A stretch of DNA of 64,000 nucleotides. Origin: Phoronis australis (taxonomy: Eukaryota; Phoronida; Phoronidae). Below are positions 24,911 through 37,828 of this stretch, piece after piece. The stretch spans positions 250,001 to 314,000 of the forward strand of contig NMRA01000373.1 of NCBI GenBank assembly GCA_002633005.1. The letters run 5' to 3'. The notes beneath the pieces are model-generated. The model was not told the origin of the DNA. It searched no databases and saw nothing but the letters and a program-made list of their open reading frames with translations. Every line of letters starts with the position of its first letter. Position 1 is the stretch's first letter. A program made the position numbers and the translations under genes.

Positions 24911-27900
24911 CTACAAGAGGACATACATACTGTACATGTATGAACCAGACAGAGAGAGAAAATCTGTACTTAAGAAGTAGGAGGATCAAGACTTTTGCAG
25001 GAGCCACTGAATCAACAGCAGGCTACGACAATATACTCACCGCAACATCGTGGATGTCACCAACATCTATACTTACGAGCAGCAAATTATTCGTACAAAC
25101 ATGAACCATTTGCGTTAACACTGAAACAACTGCAAGAACCAATTGACACCTGTATAAACCAAATAATTTGTTCCGCGAGCATAAGCGGGTTTTATGAGAG
25201 AGTGAAAGGGAGGTCTGATATCCCTAACCGACCCGACGAAAATTACATAAAAACACCGAACATTTTCCATTCGAAAACATTGCTTGGCCCTCTCTAATTA
25301 CCTGCAACCTAGGCCAACCCGTGCGTACACATGACTGAACGGTTTGTGCTCACATGACATGACCCAATTAATGGTAAAATTGGTAAACGGTGAAAAATGT
25401 TATCTTTCTCCTAACAGTTTAAAAATGTGCAGTTTTGCAGTTGTTTGGTTTACGCCATCTGTTACGCTGGTGTTAAGAAGTTGGTCTTTATTAGAAGTAC
25501 ACTGTTAACCCCAAATCATAGTTTTTGAAGGCCTACTATGGTGCCAAAATTACTATTTTTACATCTAAAATGCATGTATTAATGAAAAACATCAACATAT
25601 GGTCCCATAGCGTACCCCAGTCGTTAATTAAGTAGTCCTATTACTATAGAGCATCACGAACCCCATTTAGCACCAAAAAATTGAGATGGCGCTCAAACCA
25701 AGCCTATGACATCAGCGACACAACGAAATTGGCTTTCATCGTCTCTCCGTTGTAACACGAAACGCCGAAGTGCGCATTGCAGATCTTGTAACCAGACAGC
25801 TAGCTATATGAAGACTATCGTCAAAATACAATTAGGTACCACTGTATGTTGAGCTCCTTTAGACCTAGCCAATGCTCAGATCTAAATAACAAATTAAGGG
25901 TTGGTTAGTTTGCGACTACGTTAGACCCCGAAATTTCACACAACCCGGGTAGTTGTTCTCGTCACCTCGTCGTGTTAGTCGGTGGCTACTTGTAGTGAAA
26001 CTTACATGTACAGTGTATATGAACATCTAGCGACCGGCGGGGTGCATGCAAACTGAAGGCTGGGAGTCAACCGACAATCACATTGCCCGTTGCAGCCTTC
26101 TAAGTGAAAAACAATCTAACTAATGTCATTTTCTTGCATAATTTTCCGACTTTTGTAACAAAGAAAAGTCTGTCGCCGTTTTGAAAACATTACGCTCATG
26201 ACACGCGCAAGCGCCATTTCCTAAAATTTTGTGACCTCTCAGGAGATGAAGGCAGATTCGCAGCAGCAAAATTTGTTCTGAAATTTGGGTTGGCAGGTAT
26301 TAAGATATTAAAAACTTGAAACAAAGTGAAACCAGCTCCTACAATTTGTTATAACTTGTACGCAACCTCCAGTTGATTTGAAGAATCGGGGAAAAGATGA
26401 AGCAACATTTCAAGGCACCGAAAGCAGACGCAAAAGAGCGCACCACAATTTTAGCAGCTGAAAAGCGATACTAGAACACCAATTTTCAAACACCGGTAAA
26501 TAATTTAGTTCACACAAGGAAAGTGAAGTTTTTAATGACACTAATTTTGTATCAGGTTTTACTAGGTCATTTTTTATCCACATCGGCGCAAAGCTGTATA
26601 TTTAGTATACAGCTTTGCACCGTAGGCTAGAACAGATCTTAGCATTTTGCCGCCAATCCTTCTTTGTGGATACGAATCTATTCCCTCGCTGGTTCCCTGC
26701 GTGCCGCTAGGTGGCAGCCAGAACGCAGGTATCACTTAATTTTTCTCGGGAAATTTTTTTACACCGTTGTTTCTGATTGGCTGGTCGAATTCTCAACAGG
26801 CAGCGCTTTATACAAACAAACTGGCATGACTGGTTGTGGAAGTGTAAACGTTATCTGCTGTTCAGACAAATCGGTGCTTAAAATTCATGTTCATGAAATA
26901 TGAATCCCAGAAAATTGTGGTAGCGCTTGTTTTTACTGTCACTGACTTTTGTTTACGTTGCTGTCCTGTATTCATACAGTGTGAATAACACACTAGTTAA
27001 ATCGGCCAGATGACGGAGTGTTTATTCTACATGTATGTGCTTCAAGCACGCGGACATTAATCATTACTGCAGAAACGAAATGGGTGCTGCTACGCCACTT
27101 GCATGGCAAGGCTAAAAATTGGTCATAGTCGTTATTTTCTCACTATATTGTAAAGCTAACCAATGACTGCAGAGGTTACATATCAAGCAATGATAAAGCG
27201 TGTGCTACTGCCTGCAACCTGCGTGCTGGCTACCACCTAGTGGGAACGAGAGATCAATTCCATTCACGACACGTGACGGGATCAGCGAGGAAGTTGTACA
27301 AATACATACCATTGACGCTTACAGTGTTGCACTCGTACCTCACTCAACGCGGCATTTTAGTCCAGAGACCAAAATATATGTACAGTGTAGCCTACGTTCC
27401 AGAAATGACACTCAGCTGTTGCGCTGTGAGGCTTCGAGGAAATTTCGGGACATGTGACAAAATTAATGACATATTGATAAAAACACATTTTCCAGGGTTT
27501 CTTCTTTCAGAATATAAATACTTGAGTTAAAATGTATAGTTTTGAAGATATTTGGCTAAAAACACAGACTTGTCGATAGGGTTCTACACGACCTTAACTT
27601 TGGAAATATTTCTTTGATGCTTTACCAGTAATTGTAGCTGGAGCAAAGTTTCCACAAACAGAGCGACCTTGAAAACAACTTACTGCACCCCATACGTAGC
27701 GCCCTGCAGGAATATGTCTTGTATCCAAGAAAGTACAGTCTCCACGAGGACATGCGACATCCACGAGTGGCCAGAATCCTGTTGTAACAGTGGTCATGTA
27801 TTCTGCAGCAACTAGAACGGTAAGTAGCAGAATTGTTGAAGACGTCTGACGGACGTAGCTGGCTCGTCATATTCCCACAAACCAGCTATGCAAAAATGTC

Positions 27901-30900
27901 CGGACCTCTTCAGGATCTGTACCTTTTGAACCTTCTGTCATAAAGTGGAAGGCAACCAATTTTGATGTAACCTTTAATAAAAGTGCATGATCCTGGTTTC
28001 CTTGAAGAGACATTGTTCCCTTAGCGAGTAATCCTTTGAACCATGTCAACGCCCAACAAGGGGTGAGCACCTGCATTAATGTCCTAAACTCTATTAAACA
28101 CAGTCAGTGTAGGTCATTCGTGTTTACTCAATGACAGTAAATTCAGAACCAAGATGCTTGCTCTTTGCCGCGCAATTGACAGCACCTTCTACTGTTCAGT
28201 ATGTACATGTATACTCGTTAAGGTCGGGAACTGTAATTCACATGAAACAATGTCTCTATAAAGTAACTAGGAGTATTCATTTTTTATTAATTAAATGTAA
28301 CATCAAAATTGGCTGCTTTTCCTTTAAGATATGAAATTAGATCAGAGTTCACGTTCATTCTGAAGGAGAAAAATAACTTTTCTATCCAATCGTTCCAGAT
28401 GACGATAACGAAAGAGTGCTAAGTTTGCAGCCACTGATCCCCTCAGTGACAAACCAATGTACCACGCCTATCAGAACACACGCCAATACACTCTTCACCC
28501 TTTCTTCACTCTGTCAAAAACTGCATGCAAATAAAGAAAATTTTTGAGTCATTTCACATCACAAGCCCTACAGATGAGCACAGAAACTTTATTCTTTCTT
28601 GTATTTTTGACCCTTTCACTCTGACTGAAAACCAAGCTAGACTAAAAAAAGAAGCAAAATCGGCACTTTTTACCCCAAAACCACCACTTCCCTGCCGATG
28701 CTCGACTAAAGCCAACATTAGATTCCGAAAGCAAATTTCCTACCAATTCCAAAAATGTGGTCCAAAAGTACTGTCAACCAACTAGTTTCTTTGCAAATTT
28801 GGCTTGTTTGAGGGCTACCTGAAATCGCGGCCAATTTCTCATTTGCAACATAGCAAAGCACAAATGCAACAGGGGGCCAGCCACCATCTTGAAGAAAAGT
28901 GCAGCTACGGCCGAGCAAGTAGCCTTTTTACTCTCAGCATATTCACAAATACAAACAAACCACATTCATTGAGCCTACATGTAATGCCTACCTAAAAAAT
29001 GCCCCCAAACATGGCCTATCCCAAATTGGCTGCGACCACAGCCCAAATGTTCAGTGCCACCCAACTGTTAACGGTCTTTCAATTCTTCCCAAGGCCAGAA
29101 ATCATCTGTGCACTAAATGATGAATATGCTGAGATCAGTTTTGTAGGGGCTTTAAAGCAAATAATTATAAAAACTCTAACCTAATGATATGAATGATCCT
29201 AAACAGTCACGGCTACGTGAAGACTATCTTAATATACAGTTCTATCTAACTGCAGAAAATGTAAGTAATTTGGGAGCCACTTTCAGTAACCGAGACGTGA
29301 TGTGATGGAATACCGTTTTCGCGGTACCTTTTAAGGAATAATACATGAATATGCTCCTACCTAATTATTGCAACGAGAGACACTTGTGGCTCATAAGCCT
29401 GTGTAATCTAAGTGCCCCGACCATAACCAATTTTTCTAGTCGGTCCTGTCTCAGATGTACGTGTATCAGAGTCAAACTTGTTCGGCTGAAGTTGAGGAAG
29501 ATTTCTGAACTGTTCTTGGACGGCGGTTGCATGGGCGGACCTCAAGTGTTGGATGAGAGCAGTTTTGTGTCTGTGCATTCGCACCTGTTGCACCCCTTGA
29601 CTTAATACACACATGCTAAATAAGAAGGTGACTTCAGTCTTAGGAATCAAATACATTTTCAGAGGCTATTACTGTTCTAGGGCTCAAGGTAAGTCACAAC
29701 TACAGCGTGATTCCTGAGAAAATGTACTCTCTATCTTACTTGTCAAATCCATCCACAGCGCGCCCCTTTCCGCCAACTCCACAGTAACACCCGTAACCCA
29801 ATAGTTTAAAAGTAGTCATGTCAGGTCTGGCACACTTCAGAACCCGCAAGAACGTGGTCGCTGTACGTTTGGATTCGTCGAGTGCTTTTTCATCATCTAA
29901 ACAGTAACATTAGACCTAGTTAAACACATGGAAAACCTTCTATAAGAAGTCAATAACTAAGAAATTTCCGCATAAGCATTTCACAATTACCATATTTTCC
30001 AATAAAACATCGAATTTTTCAAACATGGTTCAGGGCTTAAAGGGAAAGGCAACCTTTTTCATGTCATTTTTAGCAAAAATAAGGTTCTTTGATTATCCCT
30101 GACATATTTTTCACTTAATTACAGCTTTTCGTAATTTAAATAATCATTCGTCCTTCATCCGGGAGTGACGTTTTGGGTGGCAAGAATTTCGCGTCAATTT
30201 CTTTTCATTTCGTGTGACTGTGAGAGCTGTCGAGTCAGTCATAGTTACACCTCGGCTTTGACAAGTTCGGTCGTCGTTTGCTTTTGTTAATGAGTCAGTC
30301 AATTGTTGCTGCGATGTTGAGTAGAGGGAGTGAATATAGGCCCCGTTCGACGCCCAGTAATGAGGACAGTTCGTCGTCTAATGAATAGATTGGTGAGCCA
30401 AACTTTGATAAGTTTATTGAGGACTCATCTAAAGTATTGGAGCTATTTAGAAGGTGCTAGATGTGTGGCGAGAGAGTCACACGGCGGGATGTAAGCAGTT
30501 TGTGTGCTCAGGTCACCATCCAGTGGGAGTGTGTCGCGGGACACTCGGGCAAGTGGGACAATTGTTCCTCTGTCCGTGAGGCGATAATGAATAGATCTAG
30601 GTACGCAGCAACAGTGTGGCAAGTTGACTGACTAGTAAACAAAAGCAAACTACGACCGAACAAATCACAACAGAGGTAGAACAATGACTGACTCGGCAGC
30701 TCTCACAGTCAGACTATATGAAAAGAATTTTGTGCGAAATACTTGCCTCCCAAAACGTCACTTCCGGAGTAAAGAACGAGTAATTGTTTAAATTACAAAA
30801 AGCTGTAATTAAATGAAAAACATGTCTAGGATAATCAACAAACCTTATTTTTGCTAAAAATGACATGAAAAAAAGTTGCCTTCACCTTTAATATGAGCAT

Positions 30901-32096
30901 GAAAATTCCATTCGTTCAACAACAAAGTATTGAAACGTATTTACATGGTAAAGATGACGGCCGTGATTTCAGCGAAACTTTGACAGACAACGGCGAGAAT
31001 TGGCGATTTGTTACAGTAATAAAATCACAAAAACAACGGATTTTGTTGTCTAACAGCTCTTGTCAAAGACTTCAAGAAGTCGCACTGACGAACACATGTA
31101 AAGTTTGAATAAAGACAATAACTTTTCTAAAATGTAGCGACATGTTTCGGCAGTAAAACATCCACGATTGTCGAGCAGTAATCAAAGAATGGGTTCTAGG
31201 ATGGGTACAGGTACAACACACATAAAATTCAAAAACACGCAAAAATACCAGAACACGATTGGCTAGCGATCAGCGAATCACAACTACAGTCTCAACGACT
31301 CGTGGGAAACATGTGCATTACATAACTGAGAGGGTTTCTGAACACCGGAATGTAAATGGTTTCACTCAGTTTCAAGCGGTAGCGGTTAGTATCATTGTAA
31401 ATAATCGTAAAGCTGTGGTCCCCAGCTTCTTTGGTCGCCCATATTTCCTTTGTTCGGTTCAACGTGGTCTCTCATTCAGCCACCTACCTCGTCGTTTACA
31501 AGACCTAGCCTACGTTCGTTCTCTGCATTTTTCCCCACCCCCCATCCCGGGTGTCGGTTCCAATTTCTCTTTTCTCATATACATTTCCTTGTGTTCATGT
31601 TCTGTACTTTTCCTATAAGCCCTTCAGGCAGTTCTTTTGTTTTGTTCCCTCTTTCAGGGCTATTCCTTGTACACGCCGGTGGGCGTTTTGTCCATGCCCA
31701 TATTTCAGAGTCTTAGTTAGTTTTATCTATTTACGTCATAATAAATGACAATATTCGCAATCCTCCTCTTGTTTTACTCTGCAACATAGCTCGTGGCGTA
31801 CCCCGGGCAAAATAGATTACGATAAATGTGAATTCTTATCGCTAACTAGGTGTTCATTCATTCTTGTAGTCAAGTAGCGAGTTGTCTCACCAATATAAGT
31901 TACTTGACAACGACTTCGATAACATTTTTGTTCTCAAAATCAAAAAAAAAATGTTTAAAGCAGTGTTGAACTGTAACATTAAGAGTAGAACAATATACTT
32001 ACTATTAGATGCACTCGTTGAGTAGACATCGGAAAATGTACACGCAAAGACGACCATCAACAATAGCGAACCAATGACCTTCATGGTTGAGTTCAT
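24768..32096 (-). CDS. sPLA2 gene B, complete coding sequence in four exons
   Basis: Secreted phospholipase A2. Exons are 32003-32096, 29740-29896, 27684-27811 and 24768-24910, joined in phases 1, 2 and 1: 173 residues from the first Met, or 169 from the Met matching A and C. Motifs are a signal peptide, a DESKR propeptide end, Cys11 in FLRVLKC, YGCYCGVGG, CCRIHDHCY, CRCD and a terminal Cys; all 14 group IB cysteines are present. Oddities: the Pro usual after the calcium loop (G-x-P-V-D) is Ala (GRAVDG), and the protein is rich in Arg and Lys, especially in its last 40 residues. Such basicity suits anionic (e.g. bacterial) membranes, but that is inference. Intron 1 holds a TTAA-flanked element (30041-30887) and a possible LTR. 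No stop or frameshift seen. Upstream DNA is type 1, shared with gene 0. Confidence 0.9.
24911..27683. other. Gene B intron 3, no exon seen
   Basis: 2.8 kb. The 100-codon plus-strand frame 24995-25297 has no recognisable domain and overlaps intron sequence shared with gene A. A perfect 13-bp hairpin (GCAAAGCTGTATA arms) is at 26588-26618. Confidence 0.5.
27684..27811 (-). CDS. Gene B exon 3 (active site)
   Basis: 128 nt, open throughout: CCRIHDHCYNRILATRGC, then a YSC motif and a final Cys before donor GTAAGT. It carries the catalytic His and the Ca2+-binding Asp. The Gly codon GGA stands where gene A has TGA. Confidence 0.92.
28467..29060 (+). repeat. Dispersed repeat R2, copy 2
   Basis: Homologous to 18264-18858, in the same orientation, here in gene B intron 2. 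Includes CCCACATTT-type spacer differences and a 40-base segment absent from copy 1. Confidence 0.7.
29740..29896 (-). CDS. Gene B exon 2 (propeptide, Ca2+ loop)
   Basis: 157 nt, same length and borders as gene A exon 2. SKR cleavage site, 11th mature residue Cys, calcium loop YGCYCGVGG, then GKGRAVDGFD. Fully open. Confidence 0.9.
30041..30887. mobile_element. Long-inverted-repeat element between TTAA sites
   Basis: TTAA at 30037-30040 and 30888-30891. Termini AGGGAAAGGCAACC and (inverted) AGGTGAAGGCAACT. The inverted repeats run about 270 bp, with landmarks TTTTTAGCAAAAATAAGGTT and its inverse, around a centre of about 300 bp with no transposase. TTAA targets with AGG-type ends fit Kolobok or piggyBac non-autonomous elements. 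Lies in gene B intron 1. Confidence 0.75.
31250..31830. repeat. Possible solo LTR or LTR-like repeat
   Basis: Pyrimidine-rich stretch with TATAAG near 31614 and AATAAA near 31740, followed by GTTTTACTCTGCAACA, resembling LTR U3-R-U5 order. The distal 57 bases are shared, inverted, with 13065-13120. Ends and target duplication not found, so this is tentative. Confidence 0.25.
32003..32096 (-). CDS. Gene B coding exon 1 (signal peptide)
   Basis: 94 nt. Two in-frame ATGs (32094-32096 and 32082-32084) give MNST-MKVIG; the second aligns with genes A and C. Ends with VYSTSASN in phase 1 before GTAAGT. It is nine residues longer than in A and C (four at the start, five at the end), like gene 0. An acceptor-like CCCTTTAG lies just upstream, consistent with a 5' UTR intron. 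Confidence 0.82.
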
Positions 32097-34000
32097 AGAT
32101 ATCCACGTACCTAAAGGGAAACTTGTTTTAGGTAAAGCAAAGTCATCAAATTTTAGTCATAATACAGACGAAGAGCTACGCGCTCAACCAGCCTTCCGTT
32201 CAGTAACGCTAGGACCTCGCTAAAAAGCAAGACTTCGCGAGATTACATGAGACATTGCCGTGTATTTTTAATGAGAATACGTGACTATGACTAGATTTTA
32301 GCTACGTCCTAGCGTACAATGTAGGTCCTAGTGTTACTGAACGCATGCATGCTCCCCGTACTAGAGGCAGTAAATCAAATACATATTTCACGTCACGTCG
32401 ATGAAAATACGAAAACAATTGAATGAAATACTGCCCTGCTGGCATATTTGATTGGCCATTTTCCTTTGTTAACTTCTAACCGACATCGATCATGCTTAGT
32501 TAGATTAAGTGACACTTGTGGCAGTTGGCTGAGCGCATTGCTCTGCGCCCTGTGCCATGCCTTACCGATCTGCCTGCACAACTTCCGCGATACCACCAAA
32601 AATTGTTGAAGTTGAAATCATTGTCACAGTTGACGAACTGGTTACAGAACTACAGCTAGAGGGCACTTTAACCAAGAATCCGTTCAGTTTCTGACTTTGG
32701 TTAGTAAATTACAAAATAAGAAGTTATGGCTAGGTCTGCGTGAGTTCGATCGTTTCAACGACAATTCTTCTCTAAACGCACGGCTGAGTTCAGATATGTG
32801 AATGAAGATGAATAGATCTACGTCAAATTATTCTAAACGCTGACTACATGTACTTTGGCATAAATACAGATGAAGTCATGCAGTTAACGAAAACAGTTGA
32901 AATGACCTCAAGGTCTTACAAACTAGTCCCTCTTAACAATGACACAGCTGGACGCTTCACTGCTCCAAACCATTATTATCAGTGAGCGTCGTGGGCATGT
33001 TTTTAAGGTATGATGCTGTAAAAAATGTACGACATGATTTTAAGCCGTAGCACGGTAACAATGATCATCTTAGATCGTGAGCGAAGAGCTGCATGTATGA
33101 AACCCCCTTCTGTAAAAATTATACTTTTAATTTAGGAAATTTATTGCTATAAATCTGATCTTATCTTGTCTTGTTTGTTACTCGGATTAGGTGAGATTCA
33201 GGGACATGGGAAAAACTTGTTGTTCCTTACTGCTTGAGATGAGGCTCAATAATTTGGTTTCTAAAGGCATGTCATTTTTGTGCGCATGGTTTCAAATACT
33301 ACCGAATTGAGACCATTTTTATAGCTGTGAGTGATCAAAATCAAAGGTAGTTTTTCTGACGGCCAAAGCAGTTTTTAATTTTTAGCGCCATGTTACGTCA
33401 CTGCAAGAACAAAGAATGAAGGCTGAAAGTAGTCACTTGAATAAGTGTCCGAACGGTAGTGTGTTCGTATTACTTAGGGTCAGCGTAGACGGTTGTGTAC
33501 GAGCTGAGCTGTTTGCCACAAATCACAGGCGACCTCAGCTTCTGATCGTTCCCAATACACTATATATAGAATCTATATACTACAAGGTATAACACTCGGG
33601 ACAAGGAATTCCGCGAGTACTTCACTTCAGCCGTCCATATCAAACACAAAACTCTCAATAAATTTACACAAAACAAGAGTTTAACAAACCATGCGCAATT
33701 GTTCTCCAGCGAGTTCGAAACAAATTTGGGGTCAAAGCACCAATTTTTCCCAAAAAGCCACTGCGTACATATTACATGCATGGAAACAGTCACACGCCGT
33801 CACGTGTTCCCTTTCTAAACTTGTGTTCTTGAATTCTGACGTAGAGTTGCCTCGCATGTGCAGTCAACGCAAAATGTAACATCTTGTTACATTTTAGGAG
33901 AGGCTTAGCCATAGACATCACATGTATTAAGATGTCTAACGGCTTAGCAACCTAAAATCATATGTAACAATGACGAAATTATTACATTTTACGGCGCATC

Positions 34001-34214
34001 AGTGCACCCAGCCTAAAAATAGCGGGGTGGAATTTTCGAGAATATGGACCTTTTACTACGGTCAGGGCTATGGATCGTGCATTCGCCGAATTTTGTTAAG
34101 TCCTGCCTTATTAGTGGACTTCTGTCTCGTTCTCTACTTTTTCGGAATGTTTGTTTCTCTGAGGCGGAACCTTTTGCTCACTTCGCAGCTCCCCCCCCCT
34201 GGGTGCGCACATGC
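34001..34214. mobile_element. MITE family M1, copy 3
   Basis: Starts CATCAGTGCACCCAGCC, ends CTGGGTGCGCACATG; landmark CTGAGGCGGAACCTTTTG present. Flanks CGGCG and CGGAA agree at only three of five bases, so the target duplication has decayed or is absent. Confidence 0.65.
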
Positions 34215-34426
34215 GGAAACAAACATTTGCCACAATTGATTTTTTTCTCATTTCTTTCAAATTTGTCAAACGTAGCTGTGAATGTCCATTAAACCAATAT
34301 CCGATGGTTAGCTTTAATAAAGCCTTTTTTTCTTAATTTTGACTAACTTACCAGAAGTGGAAGTTTCAAAGTTTGGTATATGACACAAATCTTAGACTAT
34401 AATCAAAAATATACTATAGTCAATTT

Positions 34427-34955
34427 CTTGGAACGGGTCCCAGGATTTTAGAGTAACCAGTTCCATGCGTTATCGTTTTCTACATTACAATTTTTTAGCA
34501 AGTCTTTGCCCATAACAGAATGCAGAGTGCCACCGTGCCGTTTGACTTGTAAAAACCAGTTTTAATGAGAAACGGATTGTTCTTTTGATAACGGGAAAAA
34601 CAGCGAAACGGATGAGATCAAAAAAGTCATAATTTTAAGACTGCGGCATAGCATCATAACAAGGACAAAAAGCGAAGTTTTGCCTAAAAGTGGTTAACGT
34701 GTATTTTGTGCATTCCTGGGACCCGTTCCAATAAAACTGACTCAGCTAAGACAAATCTTAAATTTAAGTAAATTTTAAAATAAAAGTTAAATTTGTCTCA
34801 AAAAGAATTCAAGAAAGAAATTTCAAGTTTGACTTAAGTGTTTGACATAAGTTTTGTCTTAATTTTGAATAACTTACCGAATGTGGAATTATCAAAGTTT
34901 GGAAGTTAAGTCAAAAATGAACTTAAATCAGTTTCTTGGAACAGGCCCCTGGTCT
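34427..34955. mobile_element. TTCCAAG-type inverted-repeat MITE (34714-34955) next to a partial copy
   Basis: CCTGGGACCCGTTCCAATAA at 34714 is inverted as TTCTTGGAACAGGCCCCTGG at 34936-34955, giving a 242-bp AT-rich element. A further inverted end, CTTGGAACGGGTCCCAGG, lies at 34427, so a second element or half element abuts. No coding capacity. Confidence 0.55.
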
Positions 34956-35588
34956 TTAATTATACGAAGAGTCTTGTTTAACCAGCAAATTCTACTGCCA
35001 TAATGAAGACTTGCAAACTTTTAACAGAATGTTGAAGACTTCCTTTTGTCAGCCGACAAAAAAGCCCCAGTACTGAAACAAAAACGTTATAGTGGGAACT
35101 ATTATAGAATCTTTGACTGAAATCCAAATTTGTAAAGCGGCTAGAAGTACGAAGCATGTTTCAAATGTCGTAACTTTAAGACCGTTTTGACACGTAGTCT
35201 AAACAAAAGAAACAAAAATAACGTTTTTGATTTAAGTCACTTACTACTATACAACTGATCTTAACGGGTTCTTACATTCAGAAAAGCATGTGGTTTCTGG
35301 GGTCGTTATCATTTGAGATCATGCTCTGTTCCTAAAATGACTGGCCGACACCTCAACTTGTACAGCCTTGTTTCAAGCAATACCAAACTTTCAGTTCTTC
35401 CAAAGCCCAGAAATCACCTCTAATTTGACTTATCAACAACGTTAATCCAACTTTGTAATGGTAAGTGATCTAAATCAAATTAAGTTTTTGTGACAAAGAC
35501 GGATTTTTATCCGCCTAACAGGGCTGGCAGTGTTAGTGGCGCTCACTTGTGGAGGCCTCGTACGTCACCTAGATACCACAAAAGGACT

Positions 35589-35614
35589 AAGTAAGTAAGT
35601 AAGTAAGTAAGTAA
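35589..35614 (+). repeat. TAAG microsatellite
   Basis: Six to seven perfect TAAG units. Confidence 0.9.
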
Positions 35615-36391
35615 ATTATTTTGACTTATCTTTTAAGACTTTTAAGATGCGTTCGCCAACAATCAACCGACTTAATTCTTTTTAAGATAAGCCAAAGTAC
35701 ACATGTTGCCTATCATACAACTCACAAGATCCAGTCGATCTGGTCCCTCCGGAATACCAAGCTACGAATGACCTTACCTGTTGTTGATTTCCTGCTTTTC
35801 ACAAGGTCGTCTTTGTGTTACCGCTACATCACAAGCATGATCCTGAATACATTGTGCTGGAGGGTACAGGATAGAAACAGCACAAACATCTTTCACATGT
35901 ACGTAAATATAGGTGGCGCTGTGTCAGAGTGTAAGTAAGCACTTTTCAAGTCAAATAACGTATCACTTCCGGAGATCTTTACAGATTGTCGGCCATTTTG
36001 TATTTTTGTTGAGAAGTTATCACAACAACACTTTCTCACCTTGGGGGTATAAAAGTTATGTAACATACAGAATCCTGAGTAATCTGGGGAGCAATAGACG
36101 GAACATCGCCGCGGAAATTTCGGTTGTAGTATCGTGTACTCCTGAGATTATAAAATAGGCCTCAAGCCAGTTGATTAGTGCCCAATTTGGGAAAAGTTCA
36201 TTTGACTAGGATCGTGCATTGAAGGTACACTTTGAAAGGGTAGGTCGTTCCTGGTGTACCTGAAACACTGCCTGGGCTGATAGGAACGTCTGCAATATTA
36301 ATTAAAACGTGCCTTTTGAGTTTACTGCTCGAAGATAGCAAGAATTTTGAAATTTGAACTTCACTGTATAGAATTTCTAGGCAATTCCCAA

Positions 36392-36656
36392 CGTCTGTTT
36401 CATGAAAAGTGACTTAAGAAATTTGGAAATTACACCCCCACTTTATAATTTACTGAATAAAAGTTTAGCCATGTTATTAGCACATCACAATCTAAAAACA
36501 ATTTGTACAAATGATCTCATTAATTAGAAGTTATGGGTATTTTTTTCACAGATTTTGTATTTTTCATAAGATTCAACTATTTTTCCTAAGTAGTATGGAG
36601 CCTAAAACAAATTTTTTACCTGAATCTTAGATCACTTTTCATGAAACAGTACCCGG
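36392..36656. mobile_element. GTTTCATGAAA-type inverted-repeat element
   Basis: CTGTTTCATGAAAAGTGACT near 36397 and its inverse GATCACTTTTCATGAAACAG near 36629-36650 form ends of a 0.26-kb AT-rich element. Ends resemble common marine-invertebrate MITEs; target duplication not identified. Confidence 0.45.
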
Positions 36657-36675
36657 AAATAATGCGCAGGAAACA

Positions 36676-36755
36676 GTGTTGCCTAGTGAGTGTTCGCTTC
36701 CTTTACTGTTGGTCTTGGGTTCGAGTCCCACCGACTGGGGCAGCCTGCTAGACCC
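36676..36755 (+). repeat. tRNA-derived SINE fragment, second family
   Basis: TTGCCTAGTGAGTGTTCGC (A-box-like) and GGGTTCGAGTCCCACC (good B box). Same family as the minus-strand copy at 55384-55461. Acceptor arms do not pair. Confidence 0.55.
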
Positions 36756-36880
36756 CTAGAGTCAAGTGTCTAGCTCCTTAGCTCAGTTTTAACTGTATAA
36801 ACTGTATTAAAAAAGCTCAAAAATGGTTTCAGGTGATCAGTGCAATGGTGCCACCGGGTCTGCGCCCGTCTGGTACAACG

Positions 36881-37126
36881 CATGCTCGGGTCTCAAACGA
36901 GCCCCCCCCAGTATGGCAAAGTGGGCAAAAAGGTCCGCCTCAGAGAAACAAAAACTCCGAGAAAGGTAGAAAGCGAGACCAAAGTCCACAAAAAAGATAG
37001 GAACTACCAAAACTTGGCGAATGCAAAATTCATAGCTCTGTACGTAACGGTACCCCGTGAATCTTAGTAAAAGGTCCACATTCTCAAAAATTCGCGCCCC
37101 CATGTTTTAGGCTGGGTGCGCTCATG
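36881..37126. mobile_element. MITE family M1, copy 4, with 5-bp target duplication CAACG
   Basis: Starts CATGCTCGGGTCTC (diverged) and ends CTGGGTGCGCTCATG. CAACG at 36876-36880 and 37127-37131. Interior in the opposite orientation to copies 1 and 3 (GTCCGCCTCAGAGAAAC near the left). Confidence 0.7.
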
Positions 37127-37828
37127 CAACGTGTACAATATGATCTGCAATTATTTTTAATGCGCATTAGCAGATACTTGACGGGTAACTGGGAGAGTTT
37201 GGAAGATGAGACAATCTACAGGGGATTGGGGTCCCTTTCGCCAACAGGTTTTCATAATCTAGGCCTATTCGTGGTTCATATCTGTGTTAGTTTTCACGAT
37301 TCATGCATTGACCTTGCCCTCCAAAATCGTAGAAATATTTGTTTACGATTGCCAGGACATGTACTTTGAGAACCAATTCATCAGACATGTACACTGTACA
37401 CGGCGGGTCATAAAACGCTGTATTTAATAAAAACTCGAAAATGACAATTAATTCCACCATCGGGAGACCCTTCTAAACATAAAACGTGTTCATAAAAATA
37501 GTAAGAGGGGCAACTAATTCCATCACTGCCCACTCATCCGTGAGCAGCCCCTTAAGAAGAAAGGCTATCAATAAAAAGGCGAAAAAGTTACCATGGATGT
37601 CATCAATGCATCTCTTCCAAGGACAGGGCTCCCTAAATATGAAGGGATTTATAATTTCAAAAACAGGCAGCGATCGGCGGCGACAGATTACTAGTGAACA
37701 TCAGGTGAGAGTGATAGGCGACTACTATCTCTTACCAAATAGAGGTCTCTGAAAAAATGCAGTCATCTTGAAATTGAAACATGTGAATCAATTTGATTCT
37801 TGTCTAGTTCACGTTCTCCGGCATGTCC

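Larger units (their letters stand above)
31920..35940. repeat. Segmental duplication, type-1 block copy 2
   Basis: Gene B exon 1 and its upstream DNA, homologous to 3420-5690. Expanded by a MITE M1 copy (34001-34214), a TTCCAAG-type inverted-repeat element (34714-34955) and a TAAG microsatellite (35589-35614). Upstream sequences shared by 0 and B, but not by A and C, would carry any type-1 promoter. Confidence 0.75.

Noticed and set aside
27594-27797. 67-codon frame beginning near TTGFWPLVDVACPRG, similar between A and B
   Set aside because: An alternative frame over exon 3; it is similar only because the true exon is conserved.
31259-31618. 119-codon plus frame
   Set aside because: Pyrimidine-rich, low-complexity translation in a probable LTR-like repeat; no domain.
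35589-35614. CRISPR-like short repeats
   Set aside because: Simple TAAG microsatellite without spacers in animal DNA; no CRISPR structure anywhere in the window.
36676-36755. Functional tRNA gene
   Set aside because: Good B box, but the acceptor and anticodon arms do not pair; it fits a SINE fragment.
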